Origin: Chitinophagaceae bacterium
Lineage (GTDB): Bacteria; Bacteroidota; Bacteroidia; Chitinophagales; Chitinophagaceae
Direction of reading: 5' to 3'
Assembly (NCBI GenBank): GCA_947463105.1
Contig: CANHSD010000136.1
Location: 1 to 7,297, forward strand
DNA: 7,297 bases
Under the pieces are notes generated by a model, which saw nothing but the letters and a program-made list of their open reading frames with translations, ran no database searches and was not told where the DNA came from. The translations under genes and the position numbers were made by a program. Numbering within the stretch: position 1 is the first letter of the stretch; each line of letters begins with the position of its first letter. This document shows positions 1 through 4,634 of the stretch, one piece after another.

Positions 1-1
1 G

Positions 2-394
2 GAATATGGAATGCTTTGGCGAAAGCAATACAAAAACAACGACAGCATCAACTATCAATTTGTTCAGCGCGGATCCGGCATTTGCGGATCAGAAGCTGAA
101 TTGGAAATCAAGTGGTTCATGAACAAAGGTTTCAGAATGGCAACCTTAAGAAACTGGCAGGCCAATACCCCTGAAAAACTGATTGATTTTACAAGATATG
201 ATCTTAGGGCACAAGAACCCGAAGATCCAGCACCTGGTAAAAATACCAGGAACTGGAGCTTGTTTAACCGTCTCAACCAAAAAGGAATCCGGCCACAAGA
301 CAAACCCATTGGACTTGATCAACTGAAGCCAGAAGAACAGAAAATAATCAAGGAAAGGTATCCTCGCTTATTTTCTATTGATCAATCAAAATAG
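2..394 (+). CDS. Unrecognised protein, C-terminal part (5' end probably cut by window edge)
   Basis: The reading frame is open from base 2 and stops with TAG at 392-394. An ATG at 11 could start a 127-residue protein. However, the frame is open through the left edge and no ribosome-binding context can be judged in ten bases, so I treat it as the C-terminal end of a longer gene. The visible part is soluble and charged, with no membrane segment. It contains a Gly/Cys-containing stretch (GSGICGSEAELE, about residues 22-33 from the ATG), an aromatic and basic middle, a Pro-rich linker (EPEDPAPG) and a Lys/Glu-rich tail. I recognise no family signature; it does not look like a SusD, sulfatase or peptidase C-terminus. 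It is followed 42 bases later by the first M1 peptidase in the same orientation, so it may be the upstream member of the same operon. Coding status is supported by frame length and natural-looking composition; function is unknown. Confidence 0.68.
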   Translation, partial: EYGMLWRKQYKNNDSINYQFVQRGSGICGSEAELEIKWFMNKGFRMATLRNWQANTPEKLIDFTRYDLRAQEPEDPAPGKNTRNWSLFNRLNQKGIRPQDKPIGLDQLKPEEQKIIKERYPRLFSIDQSK

Positions 395-436
395 ACTTAA
401 TGCCTACAAATATAAAAGCCAATTAAAACCTTCATT
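395..436 (+). other. Short A/T-rich leader before the first M1 gene
   Basis: This 42-base gap contains no clear Bacteroidota promoter pair (TTTG about 20 bases upstream of TAnnTTTG), no terminator hairpin and no Shine-Dalgarno block. The A-rich stretch just before the ATG is the kind of leader that Bacteroidota genes commonly use instead. It supports, without proving, read-through from the gene to the left. Confidence 0.45.
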
Positions 437-2074
437 ATGGGAAATTTTTTAAACAGAAATCTAAGACCTGCGCTTTTCTTGATGCTAAGCTTAATGGTCT
501 TTTCAACAGGGCTAAAAGCACAAAACAGGGATATCAGTTACCTGTCTTCTGGAGGAAAGCTGAATCCATTGCAAGCCATCATGGATATCAGGCATTATAC
601 CATTGCCTTGGATGTTGATATTGAGAAAAAAACTATCCAGGGATATGTGGATGTTGATGTGATTTTATCTGCGCCTACAGATACCATTTTATTGGACCTG
701 GTTCATTTGTTAACGGTAAACAAGGTGAACCTGAACAACAAGCCAGTAAAATTTGAACAAAAGAATGACAAGATTTATATCACCAGTGACAAGTCTTTTC
801 CAAAGGGCAGGCACATTGTCAGGGTATCATATGGCGGCGAACCTCCAATAGCAGTGAGGCCCCCATGGACAGGTGGTTTCACCTTCACCAAAGACAGGAG
901 TGGAAACGATTGGGTAGCGATCAATTGCCAGAAAGAAGGGGGAAGGGTTTATTTTCCTTGCAAAGACCATCCCAGCGACGAACCCAACGAGGGTGTTGAC
1001 ATGTTCATCACTGTGCCAGAAAATTTAGTGGTTGCGGGTCCTGGCCTTTTAAAGGAAGTGTTGAAGAAGAAAAACAAGAAAACCTACCATTGGAAAACCA
1101 ATTATACCATCAGCAATTACTGTACAGTGTTTAACATTGGAAAGTATGCCGTCGTGAGCAAAGACTATACCACCGTCGATGGAACTGTTGTTCCTATTCA
1201 ATTTTATGTATTGGAAGAAGACACCGCATACGCATCCAAAATAATTGAACTCAAAGCAAGAGATACCAAAATACTCGAGAAATACTTTGGGGAATATCCA
1301 TGGGCCAAAGAAAAGATTGGTATCGCTGCAGTACCCAATTCTGGAATGGAGCACCAAACAATGATAACATTTCAGAACAAGTTCGTTTACTCAAAAATAG
1401 GGGTACATGACTATTCTGCCAATCTATACCATGAATATGGACACGAGTGGTTTGCAAACAAAGTAACCAACAAAGACTGGGCGCACATGTGGATTCAAGA
1501 AGGCATTACAACCTATTCTGAGGCGCTGGTCCACTATGAACTGGGCGGTCAGGAAGCCTATGATGAAATCATCAGTCGACACAAAAGAAATACCAGAAAC
1601 AAAAAACCGATGGTGGGTGGTGAGGAGCTATCAGAAGAAGAAGCCTATGCTGGCAGAGATATTTATGCAAAAGGTTCATTTTTCATGCACAGCTTAAGGT
1701 ATGTACTGGGTGATGAAATATTTTTGCCAACCTTGAAAAAACTCGCAACAGATCCCAGATATACCTATGACAATTTTGTTACCACAAAAGATGTAGAAGA
1801 ATTGTTCAGCACGGCATCGAAGCAAGATTTAAAGCCTTTTTTCAATTTCTACGTATACACCAATGAGGTGCTCGACATTTCAGTGAAAGAAGTTGGGTAC
1901 CAAAAGTATCAGATTACAGTGAATAATTTCTTCATGCCATTGCCCCTTGATATTGGCCCGGCAGACAAAACCACCAGAACAATGATTGGCAAGGAAGGAA
2001 TTGTCGTATCCAGCAATGGTGCTCCACAAGTAGATCCCAAGGGACATTATTTGAAAAAAATAACCATACAATAA
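437..2074 (+). CDS. Exported M1-family zinc metallopeptidase (HEYGHEW type)
   Basis: 545 residues. The N-terminus has a basic/polar start, a hydrophobic core (about residues 12-24) and a likely cleavage after GLKA (Ala28), so the enzyme should act in the periplasm or beyond. An N-terminal beta domain (about 50-245) contains the M1 landmark PCKDHPSDEP (174-183). The catalytic domain carries HEYGH (332-336), 18 residues, then Glu355: His332, His336 and Glu355 are the expected zinc ligands and Glu333 the general base. Tyr410 in YAKG matches the transition-state tyrosine of the family. The exopeptidase-type motif usually written GxMEN reads SGMEHQ (302-307), keeping the Glu that holds a substrate alpha-amino group. 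The protein ends soon after a short C-terminal region, so it lacks the large C-terminal helical domain of long M1 aminopeptidases such as PepN. By family it should hydrolyse peptides, probably from the N-terminus; the exact substrate cannot be read. The ATG at 437 is chosen because it gives the signal peptide; no clear Shine-Dalgarno precedes it. Confidence 0.95.
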   Translation: MGNFLNRNLRPALFLMLSLMVFSTGLKAQNRDISYLSSGGKLNPLQAIMDIRHYTIALDVDIEKKTIQGYVDVDVILSAPTDTILLDLVHLLTVNKVNLNNKPVKFEQKNDKIYITSDKSFPKGRHIVRVSYGGEPPIAVRPPWTGGFTFTKDRSGNDWVAINCQKEGGRVYFPCKDHPSDEPNEGVDMFITVPENLVVAGPGLLKEVLKKKNKKTYHWKTNYTISNYCTVFNIGKYAVVSKDYTTVDGTVVPIQFYVLEEDTAYASKIIELKARDTKILEKYFGEYPWAKEKIGIAAVPNSGMEHQTMITFQNKFVYSKIGVHDYSANLYHEYGHEWFANKVTNKDWAHMWIQEGITTYSEALVHYELGGQEAYDEIISRHKRNTRNKKPMVGGEELSEEEAYAGRDIYAKGSFFMHSLRYVLGDEIFLPTLKKLATDPRYTYDNFVTTKDVEELFSTASKQDLKPFFNFYVYTNEVLDISVKEVGYQKYQITVNNFFMPLPLDIGPADKTTRTMIGKEGIVVSSNGAPQVDPKGHYLKKITIQ

Positions 2075-2076
2075 TG
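2072..2076 (+). promoter_or_regulatory. Stop/start overlap TAATG joining the two M1 genes
   Basis: The TAA stop of the first peptidase (2072-2074) shares its last A with the ATG of the second (2074-2076). Such one-base overlaps commonly go with translational coupling by reinitiating ribosomes, and they show that both genes lie on one transcript. No Shine-Dalgarno-like purine block precedes the ATG; the upstream bases are an A-rich run. Coupling itself is inferred, the overlap is seen. Confidence 0.8.
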
Positions 2077-3708
2077 AAATACAAACATGTTGCGCTAACA
2101 ACGATTTTATCTGTTCTTGCCATTTTTTGCCGTGCAGACAATTATCCCCGAAATTATTCGATTGATATTTTACACTATCTGTTTGAATTAAAGTTGTCTG
2201 ACAATACTGATGAAATATTCGGCAAGGCCAGTATTACTGTATCATTCAAAACAAATGATGTTAAACAAATCAGGCTTGATTTGATCAATACAAATGGAAA
2301 GTACCTGCAGAAAGGCATGGTTGTGGAGTCTGTGGGCTACAACAATACCAAGGCCAGTTTTAGCCACAAAAATGATGCACTGATTATTCAGTTATCTGGT
2401 CGGGTTTCTAAAGATTCGACCATTACATTTATCATTCAATACCATGGCATACCTGCAGGAGGATTAAAAATTGGACCCACCAAATATGGGGACCGCAGTT
2501 TTTTCAACGAAAACTGGCCAAACAATGCACGCCACTGGTTGCCCGCCATTGATCACCCATACGATAAGGCAACCAGCGAGTTTAAGGTAACGGCACCATC
2601 CAAATACAAAGTGGTATCCAACGGTCTCCTGCTGGAAGAGTCAACAATCGACAAGGAATACAAATTAACCCATTGGAAACAGTCTGTGCCTGTTTCCAGC
2701 TGGTTGTTCGTGTTGGGTGTTGCTGAATTTGCGGTTCAGCATGTTGGAAAATTTGATGGCAAGGATATTCAAACATGGGTATATCCAAGGGACAGAGAAA
2801 AAGGATTTACTGATTTTGCTGAACCAACCAAACAGGTACTTCAATTTTATTCTGATTACGTTGGTCCTTATGCGTATGAAAAATTGGCCAACATTCAATC
2901 ACCAAGTGTCGGCGGGGGAATGGAAACATCGTCTGCCATTTTTTATGGAGAAAACATGGTTACAGGTAAATATGAGAAAAGACTAAGAAATGTAGTGATC
3001 CATGAAATTGCCCACCAATGGTTTGGAAATGCAGTAACCGAAAGCACCTGGGATGATGCCTGGCTGAGTGAAGGATTTGCCACTTTTTTCAGCATGCTGT
3101 TTCAAGAGCACGCTTATGGACACGAAGAGTTTGTTGCAGCCATTAAAAATTCACGTAAATCAGTATACAACTTTTCAAAAAAGGATTCTACTTACAGTAT
3201 AGTTGCTGAACGCTCTGCAGAAACAGATCCTGTTACCACTGGGATTACCTATCAAAAAGGTGCATGGGTATTGCACATGTTGAGAGAGAGAATCGGCCAT
3301 GATGCTTTCAGAAAAGGTATTCAGGCGTATTATGCAAAGTACTTTAATGCGAATGCGACAACTGCCAATTTTAAGGAAGAAATGGAAAAAGTGTCAGGGC
3401 AAAACCTGACCACGTTTTTCAATCAATGGTTATACAAAGCCGATAATTTGAAAATTTCAGCCCACTGGGAATATGACGCCACTGCAAAACAAGTTTTATT
3501 GAAAATCAATCAAACACATTATTCTGGATTTATTTTTGATTTTCCAATTGAGGTTGAAATTTTCAATGCGGATACAAATAGTTCAGAGCTGTTGAAATTT
3601 CAGGTGAACAGCAAAGAGTCCATTATCCCAATCAAGCTAAATAAAATTCCCAGCTCAATAAAACTTGATCCCAGAACAGTTTTGCTTGCTGAAATTGAAA
3701 TGAAGTAA
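2074..3708 (+). CDS. Exported M1-family zinc metallopeptidase (HEIAHQW type)
   Basis: 544 residues. MKYKH followed by a hydrophobic stretch and a CRA-D junction near residue 22 indicates a Sec signal peptide; the Cys at the end of the core has Phe before it, so it is a poor lipobox. The N-terminal beta domain contains LPAIDHPYDKAT (156-167), the usual M1 signature with Cys replaced by Ala. The catalytic segment is HEIAH (310-314), 18 residues, then Glu333: zinc ligands His310, His314 and Glu333, with Glu311 the general base. The flanking QWFGN and WLSEGFATF are classical M1 sequence. The GxMEN-type motif is GGGMETS (280-286), retaining Glu284. Tyr393 in YQKG is the expected catalytic tyrosine. 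A helical part (about 410-450) and a short beta-rich tail follow, with no long PepN-type C-terminal domain. It should be a periplasmic or surface aminopeptidase-like enzyme. It is clearly a distant paralogue of its upstream neighbour rather than a recent duplicate, since motif-flanking residues differ throughout. Confidence 0.95.
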   Translation: MKYKHVALTTILSVLAIFCRADNYPRNYSIDILHYLFELKLSDNTDEIFGKASITVSFKTNDVKQIRLDLINTNGKYLQKGMVVESVGYNNTKASFSHKNDALIIQLSGRVSKDSTITFIIQYHGIPAGGLKIGPTKYGDRSFFNENWPNNARHWLPAIDHPYDKATSEFKVTAPSKYKVVSNGLLLEESTIDKEYKLTHWKQSVPVSSWLFVLGVAEFAVQHVGKFDGKDIQTWVYPRDREKGFTDFAEPTKQVLQFYSDYVGPYAYEKLANIQSPSVGGGMETSSAIFYGENMVTGKYEKRLRNVVIHEIAHQWFGNAVTESTWDDAWLSEGFATFFSMLFQEHAYGHEEFVAAIKNSRKSVYNFSKKDSTYSIVAERSAETDPVTTGITYQKGAWVLHMLRERIGHDAFRKGIQAYYAKYFNANATTANFKEEMEKVSGQNLTTFFNQWLYKADNLKISAHWEYDATAKQVLLKINQTHYSGFIFDFPIEVEIFNADTNSSELLKFQVNSKESIIPIKLNKIPSSIKLDPRTVLLAEIEMK

Positions 3709-3733
3709 TCAACAGCTTTATCAAAAATAAAAT

Positions 3734-4597
3734 ATGATAACAATAATCTGGTTCGCCTTAATTGTTTTCTCCATATGGTTTATCTATTTTTTTGCAAAAG
3801 ATATTCGTTTGCACAAAAATCAGTTGGGCGAAGCCAGTTGGTTAAAAACAGGCATCATTGGATTTGTAGTCAATTTCTTTGATGTTCTTGGCATTGGGGC
3901 ATTTGCCCCGCAAACTGCCTTGCTAAAGTTCACCAAGCAAACCCCAGACAGGTTAATTCCTGGCACGATGAACGTTGCAAACACCATTCCCGTATTGATC
4001 CAGGCAATTGTATTTATACAAATCATTGAAGTTGATCCCATTACCATGGTGGTTATGTTTGCTACCGCCACTATTGGGGCCATTCTTGGTGCTGGATTTG
4101 TGTCTAAACTTTCTGAGAACAAAATAAGGCTCATCATGGGCATCGCTTTATTGATTACAGCAGGCTTTATGTTTGCCAATAAAATGAATTGGATACAGGG
4201 ACAGGGCAATGAAATTGGACTTCATGGATGGAAACTAGTTGTAGCAGCTGTTATAAATTGTATTCTTGGTGCAATAATGACAGTTGGTGTGGGTCTGTAT
4301 GCACCCTGTATGGCAATGGTATTTATGTTGGGTTTATCCCCCTTGGTTGCCTTTCCCATCATGATGGGCTCATGTGCATTTTTGATGCCTCCAGCCTCAT
4401 TTAAATTTATAAAAGCAGGCGCCTATCATCGGAAGGCAGCACTGAGCATGGCATTAACTGGAATTGTTGCCGTATTGATTGCTGCCTTTGTTGTAAAATC
4501 TTTGCCCTTGGATACACTGAGGTGGATTGTAATCGCAATTGTCTTGTATACTTCTGTCAACATGTTTTATGCTGTATTCAAAAAAAGTATTTCATGA
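3734..4597 (+). CDS. TauE/SafE-type membrane transporter (putative anion exporter)
   Basis: 287 residues, mostly hydrophobic, with about eight or nine membrane segments (roughly 3-20, 40-62, 82-98, 102-123, 131-148, 166-188, 191-224 possibly as a pair, 235-254 and 262-281). Two halves carry a matching signature: GIGAFAP (53-59) after an Asn-containing helix, and GVGLYAP (185-191) after a similar helix, as expected for the internally repeated TauE/SafE fold. Family members are proposed to export sulfite, sulfoacetate or related organic anions across the inner membrane, but few have been tested and the substrate here is unknown. The gene begins 25 bases after the second peptidase in an A/T-rich leader, and the rhamnosidase starts 37 bases downstream, so it is probably co-transcribed. 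The first ATG of the frame is used; the first helix begins at once, so no separate signal peptide is expected. Fold assignment is firm, the transport function moderate, the substrate open. Confidence 0.85.
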   Translation: MITIIWFALIVFSIWFIYFFAKDIRLHKNQLGEASWLKTGIIGFVVNFFDVLGIGAFAPQTALLKFTKQTPDRLIPGTMNVANTIPVLIQAIVFIQIIEVDPITMVVMFATATIGAILGAGFVSKLSENKIRLIMGIALLITAGFMFANKMNWIQGQGNEIGLHGWKLVVAAVINCILGAIMTVGVGLYAPCMAMVFMLGLSPLVAFPIMMGSCAFLMPPASFKFIKAGAYHRKAALSMALTGIVAVLIAAFVVKSLPLDTLRWIVIAIVLYTSVNMFYAVFKKSIS

Positions 4598-4634
4598 TTC
4601 GTTTTCAGTGTTACGCCTAAACAGACTTCAAACC
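4598..4634 (+). other. 37-base spacer between transporter and rhamnosidase genes
   Basis: No inverted repeat followed by a T run is visible, so I see no terminator, and no convincing TAnnTTTG element. The in-frame GTG at 4608 could in principle be an earlier rhamnosidase start, but the ATG at 4635 gives a normal signal peptide and is preferred. The spacer is compatible with continuous transcription from the upstream genes. Confidence 0.45.

Noticed and set aside
395..436. Candidate Bacteroidota promoter in the A/T-rich gap before the first peptidase
   Set aside because: No TAnnTTTG element with a correctly spaced TTTG is present; the A/T-richness alone is not enough.
2050..2062. A-run near the end of the first peptidase as a programmed frameshift site
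   Set aside because: The frame ends normally a few codons later, no stimulatory structure is seen, and the downstream gene has its own start and signal peptide.
2130..2140. Possible lipoprotein signal (Cys after the hydrophobic core of the second M1 protein)
   Set aside because: The residues before the Cys (Ala-Ile-Phe) do not fit a lipobox, which needs a small residue just before Cys; a normal cleavage after CRA fits better.
2717..2986. 89-codon plus-strand frame within the second peptidase
   Set aside because: It is out of frame with the M1 protein, whose conserved motifs run straight through this region.
3820..4209. 129-codon open frame on the minus strand
   Set aside because: It lies wholly inside the transporter gene and its product is a mirror of that hydrophobic sequence; no independent start context or family likeness.
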